Assembly: GCA_049652985.1 (NCBI GenBank)
Contig: JBASFK010000002.1
Span: 372,001-436,000 of the forward strand
Direction of reading: 5' to 3'
Length of the DNA stretch: 64,000 nucleotides
Source: UBA7657 sp049652985
Lineage (GTDB): Bacteria > Pseudomonadota > Alphaproteobacteria > Micavibrionales > Micavibrionaceae
Made by a program: the position numbers and the translations under genes. Positions 17,737 through 27,282 of this stretch are shown piece after piece. The notes beneath the pieces are model-generated. The model was not told where the DNA came from. It saw nothing but the letters and a program-made list of their open reading frames with translations, and did not search any database. Numbering within the stretch: position 1 is the stretch's first letter; the number at the start of each line of letters is the position of its first letter.

Positions 17737-20445
17737 TTATTCTTCAGCGTCTTCTATCACGGCTTCAGGCAGCGCGTCGCCTTCGCCGTCATCTTCTTCC
17801 TGGATCAGCCAGGCGACGGAGACGACTTCTTCATCGGGCGCAACTTTGAAGATGGTAACGCCCTGCGCGCTGCGGCCCGTGATACGGACGGTTTCGACCG
17901 GCGTGCGGATGAGCTGGCCCTTGTCGGAGACGAGCATGATCTGGTGGCTGTCGGTGACGGGGAATGTCGCCACGACCTCGCCGCCGTTTTTCGACGTCAG
18001 GGCCATGTTGGTGACGCCCTGGCCGCCGCGGCCCGACAAACGGTATTCATATGAAGAGGTGCGCTTGCCGAAACCCTTGTTGCTGACGGTAAGGAGAAAC
18101 TGCTCCTTCGATTTCATTTCCTGGAAGCGATCGGGCGAGAGCTGGAGACTGGTTTCCTCGATCTCGACGCCTTCCGCCGCGCCAGAGGCTTTCAGATATG
18201 CATTGCGTTCATCAGGCGTGACGCCCAGATGCTTGAGGACGGACATGGATATGACCTCGTCGCCCTTGCTGGCGAGCTTGACGCCGCGCACGCCGGTCGA
18301 TGTTCTCCCTGCGAACACGCGAATATCGGTGACGGGGAAGCGGATCGCCTTGCCGAGTTTCGTGGCGAGGAGAATGTCTTCCTCCTCATGGCAGATTTTG
18401 ACGGAAACGAGCTTTTCATCGCCTTCGAGTTTCATGGCGATCAGGCCGTTGGCGCGGATGCTCTTGAAATCGGTGAGTTTGTTGCGACGGACGGAGCCGT
18501 GGCTGGTTGCGAGCATGATGTCGAGCTTGTCCCAGTGCTCTTCATTCTCAGGCAGACGCAGGTAGACATTGACGTTTTCGCCCTGCCCCAGCGGCAGCAT
18601 GTTCACAAGCGCCTTGCCGCGCGATTGCGGCGTGCCCAGCGGGACTTGGTAAACCTTCATCCGGTGGACGAGGCCCTTGGAGGTGAAGAACAGGATCGGC
18701 GTGTGGGTCGAAGCCACGAACAGGTCGGAGACGAAATCCTCGTCCTTCGTGGCCATGCCGGCGCGGCCCTTGCCGCCGCGGCGCTGGGCGCGGTAGGTGT
18801 CGAGTGGCACGCGCTTGATATAGCCGCCGTGCGTAATGGTGACGACCATGTCCTCGCGCTGGATGAGAGATTCAATGTCGGCTTCAAATTCGGCATCAAC
18901 CAGCTCGGTGCGGCGCGGCGTGCCGAATTTCTCTTTGATTTCTTTCAGTTCATTGACGAGAACGTCGAGGAGTTTCTCGCGGCTGGCGAGCGTGATCAAA
19001 AATTCCGCGATACGGTCAGTGATTTCTTTCAGTTCGCCACCGATCTTATCGCGCTCGAGACCTGTCAGGCGGTGAAGGCGGAGGTCGAGGATGGCTTTGG
19101 CCTGCGCCTCGGACATTTTGTAATTACCCTTGTCGTCGATGCCGTATTCAGGGTCATCGATCAGCGCGATCAGCGGCGCGATGTCTTTCGCCGGCCAGGA
19201 TTTCGTGGTCAATTGCTCACGCGCGACCTGAGGATCCTTGGCGCTGCGGATCAGGGCGATAATCTCGTCGATATTGGCGACGGCGACGGCAAGACCAGCC
19301 AAGATATGCGCGCGGTCGCGGGCCTTGCCGAGTTCGAAAATGGTGCGGCGGGTGATGACTTCCTCGCGGAATTTCACGAAGGCGCGGATCATGTCCTTGA
19401 TCAGCATGGTTTGCGGCTTGCCGCCCGAGAGCGCGACCATGTTGCAGGCGAAATTTGTCTGCAGGGCCGTATGCTTGAAAAGCTGGTTCAGCACGACGTC
19501 GGCATTGGCGTTTTGTTTAAGCTCGATAACAACGCGGACACCGTCGCGGTCGGATTCATCGCGGATCTCGGAGATGTCCTCGACGATTTTCTCGCGCGCA
19601 ACCTCGCCGAGACGCTCAAGCAGCTTGCCCTTGTTCACCTGGTAGGGGATTTCATGAACGATGATTGCCTCACGCTTGCCCATTTCTTCAAAGGAAGTCT
19701 TGGCGCGCATGGTGACGGAACCGTTGCCGGTATGATAGGCGCTGCGGATGCCGTTACGGCCCAAAATCTGGGCGCCGGTCGGGAAATCCGGACCGGGGAT
19801 GATGTTGTTGATTTCCTCGGTTGAAAGATCGGGGTTGGCGACCATGGCAATGCAGGCATCCACCACTTCGCCGAGATTATGGGGCGGAATGTTCGTAGCC
19901 ATACCGACGGCGATGCCGCCGGCGCCGTTGACGAGCAAATTCGGAATGCGCGTGGGCAGAACAGTGGGTTCGCGCTCGGTTTCGTCGTAGTTCGGTTTGA
20001 AATCGACGGTGTCCTTGTCGATTTCCTCGAGGAAAGCTTCGCCGGCCTTGCCGAGGCGGGCCTCGGTATATCGGTCAGCCGCGGGCGGGTCGCCATCGAG
20101 CGAGCCGAAGTTGCCCTGGCCGTCGATAAGCGGCAGGCGCAGGGAGAAGTCCTGTGCCATGCGGACGAGCGATTCATAAATCGCGAGGTTGCCGTGCGGG
20201 TGATATTTACCCATGACGTCCCCGACGATACGGGCGCATTTACGATAGGCCTTGTCGGAAGTGAAACCGCCCTCCTTCATACCGAACAGGATGCGGCGGT
20301 GAACAGGCTTCAGGCCGTCGCGGACATCGGGCAGCGCGCGGCTGACGATCACGCTCATCGCGTAATCGAGATAGGATTGCTTCATCTCGTCTTCGAGGGC
20401 GATTGTCGGCGTCAGGTCGGCGGGCTGGGCTGTGTCGGCGGTCAT
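17737..20445 (-). CDS. gyrA: DNA gyrase subunit A
   Basis: Cleavage-rejoining subunit of gyrase, 902 aa. N-terminal SRALPDVRDGLKPVHRRIL, catalytic Tyr126 in AADRYTEARL, and C-terminal beta-pinwheel with the gyrase-specific GyrA box (YRAQRRGGKGRAGM, an RRGGKG core) that identifies GyrA rather than ParC. The quinolone-determining region reads HPHGNLAIYESLVRMAQ: the residue equivalent to E. coli Ser83 is Leu87 and that equivalent to Asp87 is Glu91. An acidic C-terminal tail ends EAVIEDAEE. Follows ssb and a DUF2059 gene on the same strand. Confidence 0.97.
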   Translation of the reverse strand: MTADTAQPADLTPTIALEDEMKQSYLDYAMSVIVSRALPDVRDGLKPVHRRILFGMKEGGFTSDKAYRKCARIVGDVMGKYHPHGNLAIYESLVRMAQDFSLRLPLIDGQGNFGSLDGDPPAADRYTEARLGKAGEAFLEEIDKDTVDFKPNYDETEREPTVLPTRIPNLLVNGAGGIAVGMATNIPPHNLGEVVDACIAMVANPDLSTEEINNIIPGPDFPTGAQILGRNGIRSAYHTGNGSVTMRAKTSFEEMGKREAIIVHEIPYQVNKGKLLERLGEVAREKIVEDISEIRDESDRDGVRVVIELKQNANADVVLNQLFKHTALQTNFACNMVALSGGKPQTMLIKDMIRAFVKFREEVITRRTIFELGKARDRAHILAGLAVAVANIDEIIALIRSAKDPQVAREQLTTKSWPAKDIAPLIALIDDPEYGIDDKGNYKMSEAQAKAILDLRLHRLTGLERDKIGGELKEITDRIAEFLITLASREKLLDVLVNELKEIKEKFGTPRRTELVDAEFEADIESLIQREDMVVTITHGGYIKRVPLDTYRAQRRGGKGRAGMATKDEDFVSDLFVASTHTPILFFTSKGLVHRMKVYQVPLGTPQSRGKALVNMLPLGQGENVNVYLRLPENEEHWDKLDIMLATSHGSVRRNKLTDFKSIRANGLIAMKLEGDEKLVSVKICHEEEDILLATKLGKAIRFPVTDIRVFAGRTSTGVRGVKLASKGDEVISMSVLKHLGVTPDERNAYLKASGAAEGVEIEETSLQLSPDRFQEMKSKEQFLLTVSNKGFGKRTSSYEYRLSGRGGQGVTNMALTSKNGGEVVATFPVTDSHQIMLVSDKGQLIRTPVETVRITGRSAQGVTIFKVAPDEEVVSVAWLIQEEDDGEGDALPEAVIEDAEE

Positions 20446-20467
20446 ACTCTTACTATCCTAAAGAAAA

Positions 20468-21001
20468 TTATTGTGCGGGAGGCGTCGTCGCAGCCCCGCC
20501 TGGCGCAGGAGCCGTGCCCCCACCGCCCGTGCGGGCGCGCATCATAGCTTGGTCGAGCATGCGCGTGATCTCGGGGTAAATCCTGGCGGCATAAAACTGG
20601 TACTTGGTGGCCGCGCTTTTGGCCTCGGGCTTGCTGTAATAATCGATCAGGGCCTGAAGCTCGGCGGCGGTATAGATATCCGCCATTGCGTCGACCGAGA
20701 TTTTTTCAATCGCCTGGTAGTTCAGGATATTGCGCATGTTCGCGCGGAAGACTTCGCGTTCGTTCGCAGCCTGCTGATTTGCGGCTTCATCGATCGCCAT
20801 ATTGATCTGCTCACGAACGGTAACGGGCATCAGATCGTGCCATTTTTTTGATAACGCGATGCGCTTGTCGAGGTCGGCCGGGTCTTGCTTCGGCGCTTCG
20901 GCGGCGAGCGTCCCGGCGGATTTTTCACCGGAATTTTCAGCGGCGGCGAAGGCCGGGCCTGATAAAATAACGGCCAGAAGCAGAAACGACAGAATTTTCA
21001 T
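20468..21001 (-). CDS. DUF2059 domain-containing secreted protein
   Basis: 177 aa. Cleavable signal peptide (MKILSFLLLAVILSGPAFAA). The central helical region around YTAAELQALIDYYSKPEAKS matches DUF2059, a periplasmic domain of unknown function. The Gly/Pro/Ala-rich C-terminus looks disordered. ATG at 21001 chosen; a TTG three codons upstream is less likely. Lies between ssb and gyrA with 22-25-nt gaps, likely one transcript. Confidence 0.82.
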   Translation of the reverse strand: MKILSFLLLAVILSGPAFAAAENSGEKSAGTLAAEAPKQDPADLDKRIALSKKWHDLMPVTVREQINMAIDEAANQQAANEREVFRANMRNILNYQAIEKISVDAMADIYTAAELQALIDYYSKPEAKSAATKYQFYAARIYPEITRMLDQAMMRARTGGGGTAPAPGGAATTPPAQ

Positions 21002-21026
21002 GGTGCACAACCTCGGTTTTTAAAAA

Positions 21027-21497
21027 CTAGAACGGAATTTCGTCTTCGAAATCGTCGGCACGACCGCCGCCCGCCGCCGCAGCTTTGGCAGTCTGGGGAG
21101 CACCGTAATCGTTGGCGCCGCTGTCCTTGAACGACGAGCCGCCGCCCTTGGAATCCAGCATGGTCAGCTCGCCGCGATACGGGCGGAGGACAACTTCGGT
21201 TGAGTATTTCTCGGCGCCGTCCTTGTCGGTCCATTTGCGGGTTTCAAGCTGGCCTTCGATATAAACTTTGGCGCCTTTTTTAAGATAGTTTTCGGCGACG
21301 GTAACCAAATTCTGGTTAAAAATGACGACGCGGTGCCATTCCGTGCGCTCCTTGCGCTCGCCGGTGGCCTTGTCTTTCCAGCTTTCGGATGTGGCGATGG
21401 AGAGATTACAGACCTTGTCGCCCGATTGCATCGAACGCGATTCCGGGTCCTTGCCCAGATTGCCGACCAGAATGACCTTGTTTACGCTGCCTGCCAT
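21027..21497 (-). CDS. ssb: Single-stranded DNA-binding protein
   Basis: 156 aa. OB-fold N-terminus MAGSVNKVILVGNLGKDPES with SIATSESWKDKATGERKE and TEWHRVVIFN, then a Gly/Ala-rich linker and the acidic protein-interaction tip DDFEDEIPF. AAGGA precedes the ATG. Divergent from uvrA, an arrangement common in proteobacteria. Confidence 0.97.
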   Translation of the reverse strand: MAGSVNKVILVGNLGKDPESRSMQSGDKVCNLSIATSESWKDKATGERKERTEWHRVVIFNQNLVTVAENYLKKGAKVYIEGQLETRKWTDKDGAEKYSTEVVLRPYRGELTMLDSKGGGSSFKDSGANDYGAPQTAKAAAAGGGRADDFEDEIPF

Positions 21498-21527
21498 AGT
21501 GACTTCCTTTTTCCAATGATTCTGCGG

Positions 21528-21557
21528 ATTATAGCCGGGTTTAATGGACGTTGTATA
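21528..21557 (-). promoter_or_regulatory. Putative sigma-70-type promoter of ssb
   Basis: On the minus strand: TATACA, an 18-bp spacer, TATAAT, about 25 bp before the ssb Shine-Dalgarno. The -10 is a perfect consensus; the -35 matches at four of six positions. Confidence 0.5.
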
Positions 21558-21648
21558 GCGAATAGGATACGGTTTTCACCATGAAAAACCTGCGGAAATA
21601 AGCCGTTAAACGGCCAAGAATTCGTGAAAAAATTTGCGGGTTTATCGC

Positions 21649-21861
21649 CTAGGGACCGACCGGGCCGTCCAGGAAATGGTCGGGCCGCTCAAGTATTCTA
21701 ACAGTCGCCAAGGCTTCCATGGCTTGCGGATCTTCGGGTTGAGTTTCGAACTTATCCAGCAGTACTTTTGCCCTTACAAATTCCAGGATGCGCTCTCCGC
21801 GCGTCATTGCTTTAATTTTCGGGACAAGAGTTTGTTCTAAATCTTCGGTGTCGATATTCAT
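21649..21861 (-). CDS. Small hypothetical protein, 70 aa
   Basis: Starts MNIDTEDLEQTLVPKIKAMT and ends LDGPVGP; soluble and charged, no recognised domain. A GAGCT precedes the ATG. A longer open frame continues upstream, but that portion runs antisense to uvrA and is judged non-coding. The coding case rests on position in an otherwise empty 523-bp gap and balanced amino-acid composition, so it is moderate. Confidence 0.5.
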   Translation of the reverse strand: MNIDTEDLEQTLVPKIKAMTRGERILEFVRAKVLLDKFETQPEDPQAMEALATVRILERPDHFLDGPVGP

Positions 21862-22020
21862 TTTTAGCTCATTACTGATGCGTTTTTTCCAATGCCCGGA
21901 CGGTACATTATTCCCCGCAGCCCCGGCAATATAAATATTATGGAATAAATTATGCGGTAATACAGCCCAGGAGCGCTGATTTTCTGGACTTTTCAGGGGT
22001 CCGCGCCATATAAAATCTCC

Positions 22021-24882
22021 ATGCTTAAAACCATATCTGTGCGCGGGGCGCGGGAACACAATCTCAAGGACATCAACGTCGATATCCCCCGGGATACCTT
22101 GACCGTCATCACCGGGCTTTCGGGCTCGGGGAAGTCCTCGCTCGCCTTCGATACGATCTATGCCGAAGGCCAGCGCCGGTATGTCGAAAGCCTGTCGGCC
22201 TATGCCCGCCAGTTCCTGGAGCTGATGCAGAAACCGGACGTGGATTCCATCGAGGGGCTTTCGCCCGCCATTTCCATCGAACAGAAGACCACCAGCCGTA
22301 ACCCGCGCTCGACGGTTGGGACGGTGACAGAGATATACGATTATATGAGACTGCTCTGGGCGCGGGTGGGTATTCCCTATTCGCCTGCCACGGGCCTGCC
22401 CATTGAAAGCCAGTCGGCCAGCGAAATCGTCCAGCGCATATTGAAGATGGGCGACGGGGCAAAGCTTTATATCCTCGCGCCCATCGTGCGGGGCCGGAAA
22501 GGCGAATACAGGAAAGAGTTCAAGGAACTCCGTGCCAAGGGTTTCCAGCGCGTGAAGGTGGATGGGAAGCTTTACGAGATCGACGAGGTTCCGGAGCTTA
22601 ATAAAAAACTGAAGCATAATATTGAGGTCGTCGTCGACCGTCTCGTGATCAGGGGTGATCTCGGGAACAGGCTGGCGGATTCGGTTGAGACGGCGCTGCG
22701 GCTGACTGAAGGTCTTATTATTGTCGAGAATGCGGATACGAAAGAGCAGTCCTTGTTCTCTGAAAAATTCGCCTGCCCGGTTTCGGGATTTACCATTCCT
22801 GAGATCGAGCCGCGACTGTTCTCGTTCAACTCGCCGCACGGCGCGTGCCCGAACTGCGATGGCCTCGGCGTTAAACTCTATGTTGATCCTGAACTCGTGG
22901 TCCCTGACAAAACAAAATCGATTGAGGACGGCGCGGTCGAGCCATGGTCGGGCGGCTTTGCGCCATTTTATTTACAGGCCATGGAAGCCGTTGCGCGGCA
23001 TTACGGTTTCAAGACCACAGTGCCGTGGGTAAAACTCAAGAAAGAACACCAGGACTATATATTGTATGGCAGCGGTGATGACGACATCAAAACCGTCTAT
23101 CACAGCAAAACGGGCAATGACTGGAAGAGTAAGAAGCCGTTCGAAGGAGTCATTCCCAATGTCGAGCGGCGCCTAAAAGACACGGACAGCAATTCTCAGC
23201 AGGAAAAGCTGGCGCAATACCAGGCAAGCGCGCCGTGCGAGGAGTGTCACGGGAAACGCCTGAAGCCGGAAGCGCTGGCAGTGAAGATCGCGGGACTGCA
23301 TATCAGCGACGCCGGAGAATTCAGCATCGAGGAAGCGCATGCGTGGTTCTCGGGACTTAACAAAAAACTCAAGAAGCAACATGCGGAAATCGCATCACGT
23401 ATATTGAAAGAAATCAATGAAAGGCTGACGTTCCTGATGAATGTCGGGTTGGATTATCTGTCACTGGGCCGCGCATCGGCTACGTTATCGGGCGGCGAAA
23501 GCCAGCGCATTCGCCTGGCCTCGCAGATTGGTTCGGGTCTGACGGGCGTTTTGTATGTTCTGGATGAGCCGTCGATCGGGTTGCACCAGCGGGATAATAA
23601 CCGCCTGCTGGAAACGCTGAAGCGGCTGCGTGATCTTGGGAATACAGTTCTCGTGGTTGAACATGACGAAGACGCGATCCGTATGGCCGATCATATTATC
23701 GATATGGGGCCCGGCGCGGGAACGCATGGCGGCAATGTGGTTGCGAGCGGATCGCTGAAAGATATTCTCAAGAGTCGCAAGAGCCTGACGGCGCAATATC
23801 TTAACGGCGAGAAGGAAGTTCCGGTTCCGCACAGCCGCCGACCCGGCAAGGTGAAACAGGCCATCGAGATTATCGGCGCGTCCGGAAATAATCTGCAAAA
23901 CGTGAATGCAAAAATTCCGCTCGGCACTTTTACATGCGTCACGGGCGTATCGGGGAGCGGCAAATCATCGCTGACGATCGACACGCTGTTTCGCGCGGCG
24001 AGCAAGATTTTGATGGGATCACATGAACAGCCCCTGCCCTACAGGCAGATCAAGGGTTTTGAATTCGTCGACAAGGTGATCGATATCGACCAGTCGCCCA
24101 TCGGCCGCACGCCGCGTTCGAACCCGGCGACATATACCGGCGCGTTCACGCCGATCAGGGAATGGTTCGCGGGGCTGCCGGAAGCAAAGGCGCGCGGTTA
24201 CGGGCCGGGGCGTTTTTCATTCAACGTCAAGGGCGGACGCTGCGAGGAATGCCAGGGCGACGGCGTGATCATGATCGAGATGCACTTCCTGCCCGATGTT
24301 TATGTTACATGCGAGTCCTGCGACGGCAAGCGCTATAACCGCGAAACGCTGGAGATCAAATACAAGGATAAATCCATCGCGGACGTTCTCGATATGACTG
24401 TCGAGGAAGCGGCGGCGTTTTTTAAAGCGGTGCCGAGCATCCGCGACAAGATGGAAACGCTGAAGGATGTCGGGCTTGGCTATATCCATGTCGGGCAGCA
24501 GGCAACGACGTTATCCGGCGGCGAGGCCCAGCGCGTGAAGCTGTCGAAAGAGCTTTCAAAACGCTCGACCGGCAAGACGCTTTATATCCTGGATGAGCCG
24601 ACAACCGGTCTGCATTTTGAAGACGTCAGAAAATTACTCGAGGTTCTTCATCGTTTGGTAGAACAAGGCAATACTGTTGTCGTCATCGAGCACAACCTCG
24701 ATGTCATCAAGACCGCCGATTTTGTGATCGATATCGGGCCGGAAGGCGGCCACAAGGGCGGTAAAATCCTCGCCTCCGGCACGCCTGAGTCGCTCTGCAA
24801 GGTCAAAGAGAGCTATACCGGCAAGCACCTTAAACCCCTGTTAGATGCCCGCCACAGGGCCCGTCCCCAAGCCGCTGAATAG
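22021..24882 (+). CDS. uvrA: UvrABC system protein A
   Basis: Damage-recognition ATPase of nucleotide excision repair, 953 aa. Two ABC modules: Walker A GLSGSGKSS near the N-terminus and GVSGSGKSS near residue 650; signatures LSGGESQRIRLA and LSGGEAQRVKLS; Zn-binding CPNCDGLG, CEECHGKRL, CEECQGDG and CESCDGKRY. Complete at both ends. Works with Mfd, also in this window. A terminator-like hairpin follows. Confidence 0.98.
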   Translation: MLKTISVRGAREHNLKDINVDIPRDTLTVITGLSGSGKSSLAFDTIYAEGQRRYVESLSAYARQFLELMQKPDVDSIEGLSPAISIEQKTTSRNPRSTVGTVTEIYDYMRLLWARVGIPYSPATGLPIESQSASEIVQRILKMGDGAKLYILAPIVRGRKGEYRKEFKELRAKGFQRVKVDGKLYEIDEVPELNKKLKHNIEVVVDRLVIRGDLGNRLADSVETALRLTEGLIIVENADTKEQSLFSEKFACPVSGFTIPEIEPRLFSFNSPHGACPNCDGLGVKLYVDPELVVPDKTKSIEDGAVEPWSGGFAPFYLQAMEAVARHYGFKTTVPWVKLKKEHQDYILYGSGDDDIKTVYHSKTGNDWKSKKPFEGVIPNVERRLKDTDSNSQQEKLAQYQASAPCEECHGKRLKPEALAVKIAGLHISDAGEFSIEEAHAWFSGLNKKLKKQHAEIASRILKEINERLTFLMNVGLDYLSLGRASATLSGGESQRIRLASQIGSGLTGVLYVLDEPSIGLHQRDNNRLLETLKRLRDLGNTVLVVEHDEDAIRMADHIIDMGPGAGTHGGNVVASGSLKDILKSRKSLTAQYLNGEKEVPVPHSRRPGKVKQAIEIIGASGNNLQNVNAKIPLGTFTCVTGVSGSGKSSLTIDTLFRAASKILMGSHEQPLPYRQIKGFEFVDKVIDIDQSPIGRTPRSNPATYTGAFTPIREWFAGLPEAKARGYGPGRFSFNVKGGRCEECQGDGVIMIEMHFLPDVYVTCESCDGKRYNRETLEIKYKDKSIADVLDMTVEEAAAFFKAVPSIRDKMETLKDVGLGYIHVGQQATTLSGGEAQRVKLSKELSKRSTGKTLYILDEPTTGLHFEDVRKLLEVLHRLVEQGNTVVVIEHNLDVIKTADFVIDIGPEGGHKGGKILASGTPESLCKVKESYTGKHLKPLLDARHRARPQAAE

Positions 24883-24883
24883 A

Positions 24884-24930
24884 CTGGAAAAATGGCGGAA
24901 ATCCGCTGTTTTTAGGGGTCTATTTTCCAG
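24884..24930 (+). terminator. Hairpin after uvrA, probable terminator
   Basis: Outer arms CTGGAAAAAT and ATTTTCCAG enclose a small GCGG/CCGC hairpin followed by TGTTTTTA. Either fold could stop uvrA transcription. Confidence 0.5.
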
Positions 24931-24937
24931 AATAATT

Positions 24938-24967
24938 TTGACGTAACGGGCATTTTCATGATACATA
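24938..24967 (+). promoter_or_regulatory. Possible promoter upstream of the 405-aa membrane protein
   Basis: TTGACG (five of six consensus matches), 18-bp spacer, then a poor -10 (TACATA). About 33 bp separate it from the start codon. Tentative because of the weak -10. Confidence 0.3.
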
Positions 24968-24999
24968 CATGCACGCTTAAATCACGGAGAGATTAAGAT

Positions 25000-26217
25000 A
25001 TGAGCACTGAAAAAAGGCTTACTGGACCTGAAGATAATTCCACCGGGAATAGCGGTCAGAGTTTTAATCCCGGCGATAGAGTTATGTACCATATTTCCGG
25101 CAGCAATATTTTTGTGAATGCGCCTGGCAACGGCAATACCATCAATATAGGCATTCCTGGCGGCGATAAGGCTGAGGAAACAACAAGCCAAAGCCAGCCC
25201 CGTTCCGAACAAACTGTTCATCGGGCGGCAAATGAAGGCGAGACTGTAGAAGGGGAGATCATTCATCCTTCCACCGAGGCCGAAACAGGAGCTGAGCACG
25301 CGGGTACCGATCCTGAAGCCGGAGCACAGACACAGGACCCCGGAACCGGGCATCAAGAAACTGAAGCTGGAGCCGACGAAGAAATGACAACTGGAGAGCC
25401 GGAAGCAACCACGGAGCCCACCGCCGCAGCAGCGGCGCAATCTTCCCCGCGCTTTTCGTCCGGATGGAAAAAGGTCGCCGCTTGCACCGGCGTAGGCGCG
25501 TCAGTATTGGCGCTCTATATGATGCTCAAGAGCGGCGACACACCCCCGCCCGCCAACAAAGCGATCCCGGAAAAAACAGCGGTGACGACAACGGTCAATA
25601 CCGATCCCGTCAAAGCCCCCCCGGCAGAAGAGCTGCCGACGGCGCCGCTTGTAGCTTATGTCAGTCTCGCGCCGCCTACCCCGAAAAATACTTTGCCAAC
25701 CGACCCGGCAAAGTTGCTCGAACGCGTTATGCTGAAGTACGTCTTCACCCGAGCGGGCAAAGACGATACCGCCATCGACGCCTCCGCCGAGACATGCGCC
25801 GAGCCGTGGATTTTCAAGGACAGCCGCGGCAATGAAATGCTCTGCGTGCCGCTTCAATATCTTGTGTCGCTTGAGACGCCGCAAAATCGCAAGGATTTTC
25901 TCGATGGCGCAGCCTCTTTCAAGGGGAAGAAGGGAAGCGTGCCCACGCAGGGAAGATTCCATGATGGCTCGCAGATTCTGGTGTCAAGAGACCAGCTTTA
26001 CGATCAGGATTTCGCGGCGGTGATTGAAGAAACCCTGCCGGAGATGCGGGAGGACGCCGAATACCACCGGGAGTACGCTAAGTTCACCGGTAACAAGCGA
26101 AACGCGACTTACATCCTGTACAGCAAAGAAGAAACGGGCGGATATGGCTACCAGGTTTACCCGGGCATATATACGCTGGATGAAGCGGCCGAGGGAATCC
26201 CGGAGCGGCATATATAG
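25000..26217 (+). CDS. Single-pass membrane protein with Asn/Gly-rich N-terminal motif, 405 aa
   Basis: No family recognised. Residues 1-57 contain a short beta-prone Asn/Gly segment (YHISGSNIFVNAPGNGNTI, then NIGIPGG), residues 58-150 are an acidic Glu/Thr/Ala low-complexity linker, residues about 159-176 form one membrane segment preceded by GWKK (suggesting N-inside), and residues 180-405 form a probably periplasmic part with a Pro/Thr linker and a globular C-terminal domain with two Cys (AETCAEPWIF, EMLCVPLQYL). GGAG precedes the ATG. The next gene, a membrane-anchored MORN protein, begins 9 nt after the stop, suggesting co-expression. Function unknown. Confidence 0.75.
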   Translation: MSTEKRLTGPEDNSTGNSGQSFNPGDRVMYHISGSNIFVNAPGNGNTINIGIPGGDKAEETTSQSQPRSEQTVHRAANEGETVEGEIIHPSTEAETGAEHAGTDPEAGAQTQDPGTGHQETEAGADEEMTTGEPEATTEPTAAAAAQSSPRFSSGWKKVAACTGVGASVLALYMMLKSGDTPPPANKAIPEKTAVTTTVNTDPVKAPPAEELPTAPLVAYVSLAPPTPKNTLPTDPAKLLERVMLKYVFTRAGKDDTAIDASAETCAEPWIFKDSRGNEMLCVPLQYLVSLETPQNRKDFLDGAASFKGKKGSVPTQGRFHDGSQILVSRDQLYDQDFAAVIEETLPEMREDAEYHREYAKFTGNKRNATYILYSKEETGGYGYQVYPGIYTLDEAAEGIPERHI

Positions 26218-26226
26218 AGACATACT

Positions 26227-27282
26227 ATGCTGACCAATAACGAAAAGCGTTTAAAAGACCTCTACGAGCGCCAGACCAGAGAAGGCGCTAGCGGCTGGTT
26301 CGAAATGAAGCTCCGTAGTGTTTTCCGGGGCGCGGCTGCCGTTGCAATTGTAGGCGCAATTGGAAGTGTTGCTGTTTGTTCTCTCACCGACGAAAAAAGC
26401 GGTTATGTAGCAAGCACACCCAATTCTAAAACGAACAAAATTGATTCATCAATTCCCGAGCGATTGAGAATAGCGATGATGCGAGGAGATACATCCGTAA
26501 TAAATTATCCAAACGGTAATAAGTGGGAGGGTGAAGTACATCTTTCCTGGCTAGATAATAATCCTGATGGCTACGGCAAATATACCTGGAAGGATGGTAG
26601 TTACTTTATAGGTAGCTTTCATAAGGACTTACCCGGTGAGTACATTCCAGGCAAAAGTTTTGGCTTTATGCAGTTCCGTAATGGCATTCAATATTTGGGC
26701 GAATTTTATTCATATGAGCGTCATGGTTACGGAATGATGGCATGGCCCGATGGCAAGCGTTTCACAGGCATTTTTCAGGGAGGTAAACCGGTTGAAGGGA
26801 ATTATTCTAACGATGGACTTATTATAGACAGTCACACTCGTTTCTCTTATGAGCTTGAACAAAAGCTCAAGTTTGAACTGTATAAACAGAAAGGCAGTTT
26901 TAAAGCTATAAAATATCCTAATGCTACATGGGAAGGAGAGGTTAATAATGAACACCCGTGGGGTTTTGGAAGATGGATCGATAACACAAGCATTGTTTAT
27001 GTAGAGTTTTTCAACGTAACGCCAGCGATAAAATGTCATGAGTATTCAAACGGGCAAACGTACATCGGAGAGTCAAGTTGGTACCCCAATCAAAAGCCGA
27101 CTGATGAATTCCTTGCACCTGATGGCTATGGTCTTTTAAAAGATGCCAACCAAAATATTTTTTATGCAGGCAAATTTGCTCATGGCATGATTGCGGAAGA
27201 ATTTGAAAGGCAATGGGCGCAACAAAAGTTAAATTCTTCCCGTTCGTCAGCTTCGAATTTAGAACAGGCATCGCCAAGATAG
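26227..27282 (+). CDS. Membrane-anchored MORN-repeat protein, 351 aa
   Basis: Short charged N-terminus, one membrane segment at about residues 33-51, then repeated MORN units: GNKWEGEVHLSWLDNNPDGYGKYTW-type, GIQYLGEFYSYERHGYGMM, GKRFTGIFQGGKPVEG, and ATWEGEVNNEHPWGFGRW near the end. MORN sheets commonly bind lipids or membranes or serve as scaffolds. The gene is visibly more AT-rich in codon use (AAT, TTT, AAA, TAT codons) than its neighbours, which suggests recent acquisition. Likely co-transcribed with the preceding membrane protein; a terminator follows. Confidence 0.82.
   Translation: MLTNNEKRLKDLYERQTREGASGWFEMKLRSVFRGAAAVAIVGAIGSVAVCSLTDEKSGYVASTPNSKTNKIDSSIPERLRIAMMRGDTSVINYPNGNKWEGEVHLSWLDNNPDGYGKYTWKDGSYFIGSFHKDLPGEYIPGKSFGFMQFRNGIQYLGEFYSYERHGYGMMAWPDGKRFTGIFQGGKPVEGNYSNDGLIIDSHTRFSYELEQKLKFELYKQKGSFKAIKYPNATWEGEVNNEHPWGFGRWIDNTSIVYVEFFNVTPAIKCHEYSNGQTYIGESSWYPNQKPTDEFLAPDGYGLLKDANQNIFYAGKFAHGMIAEEFERQWAQQKLNSSRSSASNLEQASPR

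Noticed and set aside
21862..22839. Long minus-strand open frame opposite uvrA
   Set aside because: It is antisense to the conserved uvrA coding sequence; only its last 70 codons, outside uvrA, could be a gene.
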